Shown piece after piece: positions 1 through 6,271 of a DNA stretch of 6,281 nucleotides (positions are counted from its first letter, which is position 1; every line of letters starts with the position of its first letter). Position numbers and translations under genes: made by a program. A model generated the notes under the pieces. The model saw only the letters and a list, made by a program, of their open reading frames with translations. It was not told where the DNA came from and did not search any database. This stretch comes from a bacterium UBP17_UBA6191 (GTDB lineage Bacteria > Muiribacteriota > UBA6191). The stretch covers positions 1 through 6,281 of the forward strand of contig DITF01000219.1 of assembly GCA_002422125.1 (NCBI GenBank), read 5' to 3'.

Positions 1-3000
1 GATCCAGGTGAATACGAAGTCTGGCTGATGTTTGGTGGGCTTCGTTTTAACGCCGATGATTTGACCTTTTTGGATTCGGCCGCTAGTGTAAAGGCTGAGG
101 TTACCGTAACCTGGTATGCCAAACCGGTCCTCGTAGAATCTAGACCCCCGGACACGGCTGATGAAATCCAGAAACTTGTGATTGCCAACAATTTTCTGCC
201 TCAGGATATACAGACCCGTTCCAGTTTATACCCCACCGATTTAGAAATGCTGACACAGCTAACTGAGGAAGACAAACTGGAACGGAACAATATCCGTTTC
301 CCCGCCCTTCCTATTGCCAACTATTCCTATCAAACTATTTTAAGTCAGCCACTGGTTCTCACCCATGAAAAACAGCATACTCCCATCGTTGCTGAAGCAG
401 AAATCCAGATGTTTCGTTTTTATGAATTAGAGTATTTGAATCAGGAAACTGGATTAAGCCCCGATTCTAGACAGACAAAAATTTCTGGGGTTGGGGCCTG
501 GGATTACAGTTACCCAGGGACCGGAGGATATACGGTAGGCGGATTTTCTTTCTCAGCCATTGATAAAAGAAATACTTGGCCACCCAATTATGACCCGTCC
601 CAGCCATCTAAGTTAAATCGCCTCCTAAGAACAGAATCCAATCCTTTGGATGACCCAACAACCGATACAAATCGCCGAGGATATGATGCCTCTGGAGATC
701 CTCAAACTGGAGCCGGTTTTGATGCCACTACCAACATGTTTTTACCTTTCAGTGACAATTTTGAAGATGCTCATCAAGGGACTCTGGCTTCCTGTGAAAA
801 TTTTCCTGTAGCCGGCAGTCTTTATCCTGCAACCGCAAATGACTGTATGTTAAAAAACCCCCTAGCGTTTTATACTTGGTGGGAAATCAAATATGCTTGG
901 TTTATGCGTTACCGCCGTCCTGATGGTCAGGTGCATAAAACCATCCTCAAAACTGGAAATCTGGGAGAAATTTTTGCCCTGCACCAGTTAGCCTCACAAA
1001 ATAATCACTGGACTCATCTGACACGAAATCTGGCCCCCTCTCATCTCAGTGCAGACGGAATCAATGCCTGGACAGAACAACAGCCTCTTTTTAAGTCGGT
1101 TGGAAACCCATCGGAGCGAAAAATTAAAGTCAGAATCCCATTATTTAATCAGGGGGCTCTATTACAGGGTGATTCCATGACAGAAATGAATTCCCCTCTG
1201 AAGAATCTGGATACTATGGGTAATACCTTTTCCGCTTTATATTCACAGATTTATCCCATTAGTTTCCCAGTCCCCAGTGAACCGGCAGTGATTGAAATTG
1301 GCCTACAGATTTTTTATCCCATTATGAACTGGGAAGGCCGAGATCCTGTACCAGTAACAAATCCTCCCCAGTATGCCTATTATGATGCCGTATATTGGGG
1401 CAATTTTTCAGATGCCACCTGTATTGGCCCTGGCTTTGTCTGTCAGGCCCAGCCAGAGGATTTTTTTACCATGGCGGCCTATTCTTTTGGGGGAGAAAAC
1501 TTTAGTGCCTGGCCCCGTCTTGCCAGAACTTTCCAACCAGCTACTGCCACGGGCCCATTTGATACAGAGGCTTTAGGTCTAGGGCTTCAACTAGCCCTTG
1601 ATATCTCTACTGGAAGCAATTCCCCAACGGGCGGATTTTTTCATACAGCAGGGGAGGAAATCACCTATCAGTCACCAGGTGCTGGCCGGGATGATTTTCT
1701 GGATATCATCGTTTTAGATCAAAGTCCACCAACTCTATTAACCCTGAGTGGAAGCTCTTTAGGGGCCCTGGCGGGAGGAATACCATCCCAGGACATCCTT
1801 TTAGAAAGTGAGGATAACAATCCTTACGGGATTTATCGCTCCCATACAGAAATCGGTGGTCTACCCACCAGCAAAAGCCCGGCTCTGATTCAGTTTTCCT
1901 ATGATATTGGGGCTGATTCCAGAAACAGATACGGTCTTGGGTTAAAACATGCCATTGGAGTAAACCGGGCCTATGGTTTTAATCTCTCCCATATCACATG
2001 GAATGGGAGTGGAAGTCCGCAATACACTATACAGCCTCAATTTAATCTTTCCATTGCAGGAGCTGCCACCCCTTCCACCCTGCAAAACCCGGGTTATCTT
2101 TATAACCCAATGAATATCTTAAACACATTTTCCGATTTCTATTATCCTCAGACAGGTTATGATCTCGATAATGCCCACAATATGGTGGAAAGAATATACA
2201 ATCCGGCTCCAATTCCTAACACAGCCCATATAGATTTTTCTCAGATCCATCAAAGATTAAACTACTCCGATATGCCTTATTATTCCCCACCCGAAGTTCT
2301 AGCAAGTCCTAAACAGGAGAGTATGAGAATCAACAATCTACAGCTTAACGGTATTCAGAATCATTGGATGATGGTTCTTTATCCGTTTCTGCCCGAAGAC
2401 CCCTATCGCCTCAATCCTTCCTATGATTCCTCTGTTTCGGATCTGGTTCAGTTTATAGAGCCGGATCATCCAGTTCATGGATATATCAGACACGATCCCG
2501 CCTGTATGCGTGCTTCAACCCCTGTGGCGATTTCCGATACCTCAAACTGTGTTATCCGCACCCGTTGGAGAATCCCAGCCCAAAGCCTGATTACTCCCTA
2601 TTTTATGGATCCCTTACAAAGCCTTGAACTGATTGCCTATGCCAAAGTCAGAGACATTCGTCATATTCCCAATATGAATCCCATCTCCGGAAGTTTCACT
2701 AGCCCTGCTTTAGGACAGAACATAAACCAGATTCCCGGCTGGCCAGACTGGGACTTTTCCTCCCCACTCTTCTTAAGAATTGGAGCGGAAAACCCAGGGG
2801 ATTCAAGCCTGGATGTCAATCATAATAACAACCCGACCACCACTCTTTTGGGCCGGGTGGAAAGGGCCATGAATACTTACACAATGGCCCATGCAACCGA
2901 GGTGTCCCGAATTACAGTCCTTGATCAATCTCCGCCCAATCTACGAATTGCCATCTCAGAGGCCAAGTACAGAACCAGAGTGGAATATTCCCTGATGGAA

Positions 3001-3606
3001 ACCCAAGGATTTAACATCTTTGGGGAAACTCATTCCGAAAACTTTATCTTTTTTCGCAGTCAAGATCCCCGTGGCTTGATCGGTACAGAAGAAGCCGCCT
3101 TTTTTACATCTGATCCCATTTCTGCACCGCAGCACCCCAATCTTCACGAGTCTGTTCGTTCCAATCTGATGATAACCTCACTGGTTCCTTCCAGCCTGAG
3201 CAGCTTTCATCAAATGTATCGAATCCCGGAAGATGTGCGTTTTGAGGTGCGGGTAGATGCGGCTGACAACCGAAGTCTTGATGGAATTTCCATTCGTATT
3301 AGCGGGGGACACACAAGTCAATACACCCATCCCTCAGGTTATCAGCCCATAGAATCCATGTACAAATTTCCCGAAATCATCAGCACCCAAGGAAGAATCT
3401 ATCAGCAGAGTAAGTTTACTTCCTCTTTTCACCACTATCCCAAAGCCGGATTCTACGATGTCCTAAAAATTGAGGTTTTTGATAACCCCGGTTTTAGTGG
3501 CAATGGAAGCGTTGTTTATATCCCGGTGGAAGTTATTCTGATGAATGTCCATTTCCGACAGATTGGCAGTGAACAAAAACTGGACAGAACAGTGACCTCA
3601 CCATAG
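1..3606 (+). CDS. Giant probable exported/surface beta-rich modular protein, 5'-partial
   Basis: I do not recognise this protein as a named family. The frame is open from base 1 (DPGEYEVWL precedes the first ATG at 28) and no ribosome binding site precedes that ATG, so this is the C-terminal 1,201 residues of a longer protein. Residue numbers here count from the Met at 28. The composition is rich in Pro, Asn, Tyr, Ser and Thr, with few Lys and no long hydrophobic segment. VLDQSPP occurs twice (562-568 and 964-970), each after a strand-like stretch, as at module borders in Ig-like surface proteins. Only six cysteines are present, in close pairs (256/273, 465/472, 826/841), which fits disulfides in an oxidising compartment. 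Residues about 1072-1169 contain FEVRVDAADN and AGFYDVLKIEVFDNPG, resembling the end of a PKD/Ig-like fold. No LPXTG or C-terminal membrane anchor is seen, and any signal peptide would lie upstream. Being a real gene is near certain; export and surface location are inference. Confidence 0.85.
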   Translation, partial: DPGEYEVWLMFGGLRFNADDLTFLDSAASVKAEVTVTWYAKPVLVESRPPDTADEIQKLVIANNFLPQDIQTRSSLYPTDLEMLTQLTEEDKLERNNIRFPALPIANYSYQTILSQPLVLTHEKQHTPIVAEAEIQMFRFYELEYLNQETGLSPDSRQTKISGVGAWDYSYPGTGGYTVGGFSFSAIDKRNTWPPNYDPSQPSKLNRLLRTESNPLDDPTTDTNRRGYDASGDPQTGAGFDATTNMFLPFSDNFEDAHQGTLASCENFPVAGSLYPATANDCMLKNPLAFYTWWEIKYAWFMRYRRPDGQVHKTILKTGNLGEIFALHQLASQNNHWTHLTRNLAPSHLSADGINAWTEQQPLFKSVGNPSERKIKVRIPLFNQGALLQGDSMTEMNSPLKNLDTMGNTFSALYSQIYPISFPVPSEPAVIEIGLQIFYPIMNWEGRDPVPVTNPPQYAYYDAVYWGNFSDATCIGPGFVCQAQPEDFFTMAAYSFGGENFSAWPRLARTFQPATATGPFDTEALGLGLQLALDISTGSNSPTGGFFHTAGEEITYQSPGAGRDDFLDIIVLDQSPPTLLTLSGSSLGALAGGIPSQDILLESEDNNPYGIYRSHTEIGGLPTSKSPALIQFSYDIGADSRNRYGLGLKHAIGVNRAYGFNLSHITWNGSGSPQYTIQPQFNLSIAGAATPSTLQNPGYLYNPMNILNTFSDFYYPQTGYDLDNAHNMVERIYNPAPIPNTAHIDFSQIHQRLNYSDMPYYSPPEVLASPKQESMRINNLQLNGIQNHWMMVLYPFLPEDPYRLNPSYDSSVSDLVQFIEPDHPVHGYIRHDPACMRASTPVAISDTSNCVIRTRWRIPAQSLITPYFMDPLQSLELIAYAKVRDIRHIPNMNPISGSFTSPALGQNINQIPGWPDWDFSSPLFLRIGAENPGDSSLDVNHNNNPTTTLLGRVERAMNTYTMAHATEVSRITVLDQSPPNLRIAISEAKYRTRVEYSLMETQGFNIFGETHSENFIFFRSQDPRGLIGTEEAAFFTSDPISAPQHPNLHESVRSNLMITSLVPSSLSSFHQMYRIPEDVRFEVRVDAADNRSLDGISIRISGGHTSQYTHPSGYQPIESMYKFPEIISTQGRIYQQSKFTSSFHHYPKAGFYDVLKIEVFDNPGFSGNGSVVYIPVEVILMNVHFRQIGSEQKLDRTVTSP

Positions 3607-3632
3607 AACCTGCCCATGATCTCTATTCAGCT

Positions 3633-3822
3633 ATGCAATTTTTTTACACTTTAGCATATACCTTAGGGCAAAAAATCTTAAACAAATAGAGCTTGCAGAA
3701 ATGATGGGTTTTACCAAAGCCACTTGTCCAGATGGGAAAGCGGCAAAATAAATCCTAAGTACAATCTGCTCTGTGATAAAAATCAGGTTTCCCTTGCATT
3801 ATGCAACAAAATGGTTGCATAA
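3633..3822 (+). pseudogene. Frameshifted remnant of an XRE (Cro/CI-type) helix-turn-helix regulator
   Basis: No frame here is long enough for a gene, but adjacent frames together spell a classic XRE DNA-binding domain. The frame of base 3665 reads RAKNLKQIELAEMMGFTKAT up to about 3724. The next frame, from 3724, continues LSRWESGKINPKYN to 3765. The join lies in 'gccacttgtcc', where restoring one T gives an uninterrupted helix-turn-helix (QxELAxxxGxxxxTxSRWExGK pattern). An ATG at 3633 opens a third frame (MQFFYTLAYTL) that would need another one-base shift near 3665 to join. The third segment runs to a stop at 3820-3822, where it overlaps the ArsR operator. At about 60 codons it matches a minimal XRE domain. 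I infer a dead gene with one or two single-base deletions; a sequencing error is the main alternative. The original target and partner are unknown. Confidence 0.62.
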
Positions 3823-3823
3823 T
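3794..3823 (+). promoter_or_regulatory. Likely promoter of the ArsR/SRPBCC operon
   Basis: TTGCAT (3794-3799, weak -35) is separated by 18 bases from CATAAT (3818-3823, five of six matches to the -10 consensus). Transcription would begin near 3829-3830, on or next to the A of the regulator's ATG, giving a leaderless mRNA. No Shine-Dalgarno sequence precedes that ATG, which agrees. TACAAT at 3824-3829 is a second -10-like match, but it would start transcription inside the gene. Confidence 0.5.
3798..3823. promoter_or_regulatory. Perfect 10-bp inverted repeat, probable ArsR-family operator
   Basis: The arms ATTATGCAAC (3798-3807) and GTTGCATAAT (3814-3823) are exact reverse complements around a 6-base spacer, giving a 26-bp site. 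It ends six bases before the regulator's start codon and covers the -10 box and most of the promoter spacer. A dimeric winged-helix repressor bound here would block RNA polymerase, so negative autoregulation is the natural reading. The hexamer TTGCAT or its complement occurs three times in 3794-3820 and once more at 3633-3638. The repeat is seen directly; its binding by this ArsR protein is inferred from position and family habit. Confidence 0.7.
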
Positions 3824-3829
3824 TACAAT

Positions 3830-4165
3830 ATGGGAACTGATGAAGATATTTTATTTAAGGCTTTGGCAGACGCCAGTCGCAGAAACTTATTGGACAGATT
3901 GCACAAAAATGGCGGTCTGACACTAGGAGAACTTTGCGAAGGCCATGATATGAGTCGGCAGGCAGTAACCAAACATCTGGCACTGTTGGAGGCTGCAAAT
4001 CTAGTCGTTTCTGTGAAGAAGGGACGAGAGAAGCTTCATTACTTAAACCCGATTCCAATCCATGAGATTTATATTCGCTGGATCGGAAAGTTTGAGCAGA
4101 GTCGGGTATCGGCACTCAACAACCTTAAACTGGCATTAGAGGAGAAAAACAATGACAAAACCTGA
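3830..4165 (+). CDS. ArsR-family winged helix-turn-helix transcriptional regulator
   Basis: This is a 111-residue DNA-binding repressor of the ArsR/SmtB superfamily, of the branch that is paired with SRPBCC/AHSA1 proteins. The winged helix spans about residues 5-75: FKALADASRRNLLDRL (helix 1 region), LTLGELCEG (positioning helix), MSRQAVTKHLALLE (recognition helix, 41-54) and a wing ending in GREKLHYLNP (65-74). The C-terminal helix IYIRWIGKFEQ probably serves in dimerisation. The ELCVC metal-binding motif of true arsenic/cadmium sensors is replaced by ELCEG and only one Cys remains, so thiolate metal sensing at that site is unlikely. The inducer is unknown. I chose ATG 3830 because the protein then begins as relatives do, just before DEDILFKALAD. 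The upstream GTG at 3773 has no ribosome binding site and would run translation through the operator. The gene overlaps the next by 14 bases and probably represses the operon. Confidence 0.9.
   Translation: MGTDEDILFKALADASRRNLLDRLHKNGGLTLGELCEGHDMSRQAVTKHLALLEAANLVVSVKKGREKLHYLNPIPIHEIYIRWIGKFEQSRVSALNNLKLALEEKNNDKT
4140..4144 (+). promoter_or_regulatory. Ribosome binding site of the SRPBCC gene
   Basis: AGGAG, within AGAGGAGA, lies 7 bases before the ATG at 4152 and inside the end of the ArsR coding region. It is the only strong Shine-Dalgarno sequence seen ahead of a gene start here. It shows that the organism uses Shine-Dalgarno initiation for an internal operon gene, while the two genes that follow promoters lack one. 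Confidence 0.8.
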
Positions 4166-4616
4166 TCAGGTGTACACAACTTTTATCAGAACAAGTCCTG
4201 AAAAACTGTGGGAAGCCATCACAAATCCCGAGTTTACGCGTCAATATTGGGCAGGAAATGCCAATATTTCTGATTGGAAAAAGGGTTCAAAGTGGGAGCA
4301 CAGTGGAGAAACAGGCACAGTGCATGTATTTGGTACTGTGGAAGAAGTTATCCCGCTAAAACGCTTAGTTCTTAGCTGGGTCAATCCATCTGATTTAAAT
4401 GATGTTTCCAGAGTCACATTTGAGATGATCCCATTAAATGATACTGTACAGTTAAATGTGGTTCATGGTGATTTTCAGGTCGGCTCTAGTATGCCGGACA
4501 GTGTTTCCAAGGGATGGCCAAAAGTACTTTCTGGTATGAAGTCCTATCTTGAGTCAGGGATAGGCTTAAACATTTGGCGCGATACTGGGGGAAATTCTTT
4601 GCAATGTGCAGGATAG
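4152..4616 (+). CDS. SRPBCC-domain (AHSA1/CalC-like) protein, partner of the ArsR regulator
   Basis: This 154-residue cytoplasmic protein is a single START/Bet v 1-like domain of the AHSA1 type, a helix-grip fold with a cavity for small hydrophobic ligands. Family features are the opening strand and helix (VYTTFIRTSPEKLWEAITNP, 7-26), YW at 32-33, the central sheet with FGTVEEVIPLKRLVLSWV (60-77), the strand before HGDF (105-108), and the long C-terminal helix GWPKVLSGMKSYLESG (121-136). Relatives usually end soon after this helix; the 18-residue tail here (to QCAG) looks unlike the family and may be recent or disordered. The start overlaps the ArsR stop by 14 bases, so the two are translationally coupled. 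In such pairs the SRPBCC protein is thought to bind, modify or detoxify the compound the regulator responds to, but no specific substrate can be named. No catalytic residues are obvious. Confidence 0.88.
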   Translation: MTKPDQVYTTFIRTSPEKLWEAITNPEFTRQYWAGNANISDWKKGSKWEHSGETGTVHVFGTVEEVIPLKRLVLSWVNPSDLNDVSRVTFEMIPLNDTVQLNVVHGDFQVGSSMPDSVSKGWPKVLSGMKSYLESGIGLNIWRDTGGNSLQCAG

Positions 4617-4648
4617 GTGAAAATCCAGAACCATAAATCGTTGCAGCT

Positions 4649-4682
4649 AAAGCTCCCGGCTCTAAAGGTCGGGAGCTTTTTT
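4649..4682 (+). terminator. Strong intrinsic terminator of the ArsR/SRPBCC operon
   Basis: AAAGCTCCCG (4649-4658) pairs perfectly with CGGGAGCTTT (4670-4679) across an 11-base loop. The right arm runs into six T residues at 4677-4682. It begins 32 bases after the SRPBCC stop codon and closes the operon, insulating the following gene from read-through. Confidence 0.92.
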
Positions 4683-4688
4683 GCTTCA

Positions 4689-4697
4689 TGATATACT
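4689..4697 (+). promoter_or_regulatory. Extended -10 promoter of the ATPase-nuclease gene
   Basis: TG-A-TATACT is an extended -10 element (TGn at 4689-4691, hexamer at 4692-4697, five of six consensus matches). A -35 box at normal spacing would fall in the right arm of the terminator stem, where nothing resembles TTGACA. The extended -10 would therefore carry the promoter. Transcription is predicted near 4704, the A of the start codon, which gives a leaderless mRNA. Only 21 bases separate the terminator's T-tract from the ATG. Confidence 0.55.
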
Positions 4698-4703
4698 CAA
4701 GAC

Positions 4704-6236
4704 ATGAAAAAGTTCTTTAATACAGCTGGAGCCAATCAGCCAAGACTTCATTACACAGTCGCAAGACCCATTGGGTCTAAACCAATTTTGGAACTAATTG
4801 AACAAGAAAAGTACTTTACCCATCATGCCCCAAGGCAAAGTGGTAAAACCACCCTCTTGCGCGAAATTTGCCGGCAGTTGAATGAAGAAGGAAAATATTT
4901 AGCAATTCATATCACTGTGGAATCTGCGCAAGCCGCTAGAGATGATGTCCTTCAAGCCAATCAAGTGGTTTTACAGGCATTACAACTTTCTTTGGAATTG
5001 GCTCTTCCTACGGTGGCTCAACGCTTCCCGCCCTCAGATTCATTTTTGAACCAAAGCTCAGGCGTTCAGAACTGTCTTTCTCAGTGGTCTAAAGTGTCAG
5101 AAAAACCCATAGTTTTAATGATTGATGAGATTGACTCCATGGCCGGAGAATCCTTAATCGCTCTTTTGCGCCAACTGCGGGCTGGATACGACCAACGACC
5201 GCATGCCTTCCCCCAATCCATTATTTTAAACGGGGTTCGTGATCTGAAGGATTACCGGATTTACTCCAAAAAAGACGACATCTGGCTCACTGGAGGGTCC
5301 TGCTTTAACATTAAGGCGGAATCGGTGCGACTAGGCAATTTTACTCTGCAAAATATCTCTGATCTATTTGCCCAACACGAGGCCGAACGCGGGCAAAAAC
5401 TGGCTTCGGGACTGGTTGAGACAATCTTTGAACTGACTCAGGGCCAGCCTTGGCTTTGTAATGCCTTGGGCGAACAAATGTGCCATAAACTTTTCCCTGA
5501 TGAACCTCTGTTAAATGAGCAACATTTACATGAGGCCAAAGAAGCCCTGATTTTATCCAGAGCTACCCATATTGATCAGCTTTATTACAGACTGGAAGAT
5601 CCAAGAATTCGCCAAATTGTGATTCCCATGCTTTTGGGTGAGGATTCCTTTCATTTTCCAGCAGCAGATATTGAGTATGCCAGGGATCTTGGGCTTTTGC
5701 ATGCTGAATCCAAAACCCTGCAAATTGCTAATCCTCTGTATAAGGAAATATTGCCCCGTGAAATGACCTATGTCATACAACAAACTCTTACTCAAGAACC
5801 TAAGTGGTATGAGAATTCTAACGGTACGCTCAATTACCAAAAACTAATGGATGAGTTTATGCAGTTTTGGCGGGAACATGGGCACAAGGAGTTTTATGAT
5901 CGTGAGATCACACCCCATGTTCTGTTTATGGCCTGGCTGCAAAGGTTGGTAAACGGGGGCGGCACGGTTCACCGAGAGTATGCTCTGGGCCGAAAGCGCC
6001 TGGATATTCTGGTTGAATTTGCTGGTGAAAAATTTGTCTCGGAAATCAAGCTCTATCGCGGCGAAAAAACCCTATCTGATGGCTTAAATCAGATCTGTGA
6101 ATACTTAAATCAGATCGGAATTTCTGAAGGCTATCTCATGATATTTCTAAACACTCAGGCCACGGATGAGGACTCCCGCTACCGGGTGGAGACTGTGGAG
6201 CACCAAGGTAAACGGGTTTTTGTGTATTGGTTGTGA
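4704..6236 (+). CDS. AAA-like P-loop ATPase fused to a C-terminal PD-(D/E)XK nuclease-type domain
   Basis: This 510-residue cytoplasmic protein belongs to the AAA-like family typified by an FNTAG...HY...P start, a Walker A motif near residue 45 and a PD-(D/E)XK tail. Walker A is APRQSGKTT (42-50), with Ala in the first position; K48 and T49 would bind nucleotide. Walker B is IVLMIDEID (136-144), with D141 and E142. Further family signatures are LLRQLRAGYDQRPHAFP (154-170), NGVRDLKDY (176-184), FNIKAESVRLGNF (201-213) and the helical ELTQGQPWLCNALGEQM (243-259). Residues about 380-482 form the nuclease-like part: E425, D434 (RLDILV), E447 and K449 (EIK) and Q463 (LNQICEYL) match a PD-(D/E)XK active site, so nothing essential looks lost. 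ATP-driven action on DNA or RNA is plausible, but the biological role of this family is not established. No Shine-Dalgarno sequence precedes the ATG. That start fits because relatives begin with the same FNTAG segment. It is a single-gene unit after a terminator. Confidence 0.88.
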   Translation: MKKFFNTAGANQPRLHYTVARPIGSKPILELIEQEKYFTHHAPRQSGKTTLLREICRQLNEEGKYLAIHITVESAQAARDDVLQANQVVLQALQLSLELALPTVAQRFPPSDSFLNQSSGVQNCLSQWSKVSEKPIVLMIDEIDSMAGESLIALLRQLRAGYDQRPHAFPQSIILNGVRDLKDYRIYSKKDDIWLTGGSCFNIKAESVRLGNFTLQNISDLFAQHEAERGQKLASGLVETIFELTQGQPWLCNALGEQMCHKLFPDEPLLNEQHLHEAKEALILSRATHIDQLYYRLEDPRIRQIVIPMLLGEDSFHFPAADIEYARDLGLLHAESKTLQIANPLYKEILPREMTYVIQQTLTQEPKWYENSNGTLNYQKLMDEFMQFWREHGHKEFYDREITPHVLFMAWLQRLVNGGGTVHREYALGRKRLDILVEFAGEKFVSEIKLYRGEKTLSDGLNQICEYLNQIGISEGYLMIFLNTQATDEDSRYRVETVEHQGKRVFVYWL

Positions 6237-6265
6237 GGGCGTTGAAAAATAATTTAAAATACCTC

Positions 6266-6271
6266 TTGACA
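6266..6271 (+). promoter_or_regulatory. Perfect -35 hexamer of a promoter cut by the window end
   Basis: TTGACA matches the sigma-70 -35 consensus exactly and follows an A+T-rich stretch (6246-6260) that could act as an UP element. The matching -10 would fall at about 6289-6294, beyond the window. It probably drives a downstream gene. No terminator hairpin is visible between the ATPase stop codon and this site. Confidence 0.4.

Noticed and set aside
1373..1576. 67-codon plus-strand ORF inside the giant gene
   Set aside because: It is an out-of-frame shadow of the giant coding region, with no ribosome binding site and no recognisable domain.
2956..3147. 63-codon minus-strand ORF
   Set aside because: It is antisense to the giant gene, low in information and has no start signals.
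3638..3645. Run of T after the giant gene as an intrinsic terminator
   Set aside because: No stable hairpin lies immediately before it.
3773..3829. Upstream GTG start for the ArsR gene
   Set aside because: The extra 19 residues are unlike the family, no Shine-Dalgarno sequence precedes the GTG, and translation would cross the operator. The ATG at 3830 fits family starts.
3824..3829. TACAAT as the -10 box of the ArsR gene
   Set aside because: It would place the transcript start downstream of the ATG, and no matching -35 exists at normal spacing. CATAAT at 3818-3823 fits better.
3855..4115. 86-codon minus-strand ORF
   Set aside because: It is antisense to the well-supported ArsR gene and looks like a shadow of its codon pattern.
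4486..4689. 67-codon minus-strand ORF crossing the terminator
   Set aside because: It runs through the intrinsic terminator and the SRPBCC coding end, with no family resemblance.
5553..5840. 95-codon minus-strand ORF
   Set aside because: It is antisense to the ATPase-nuclease gene, with no recognisable domain.
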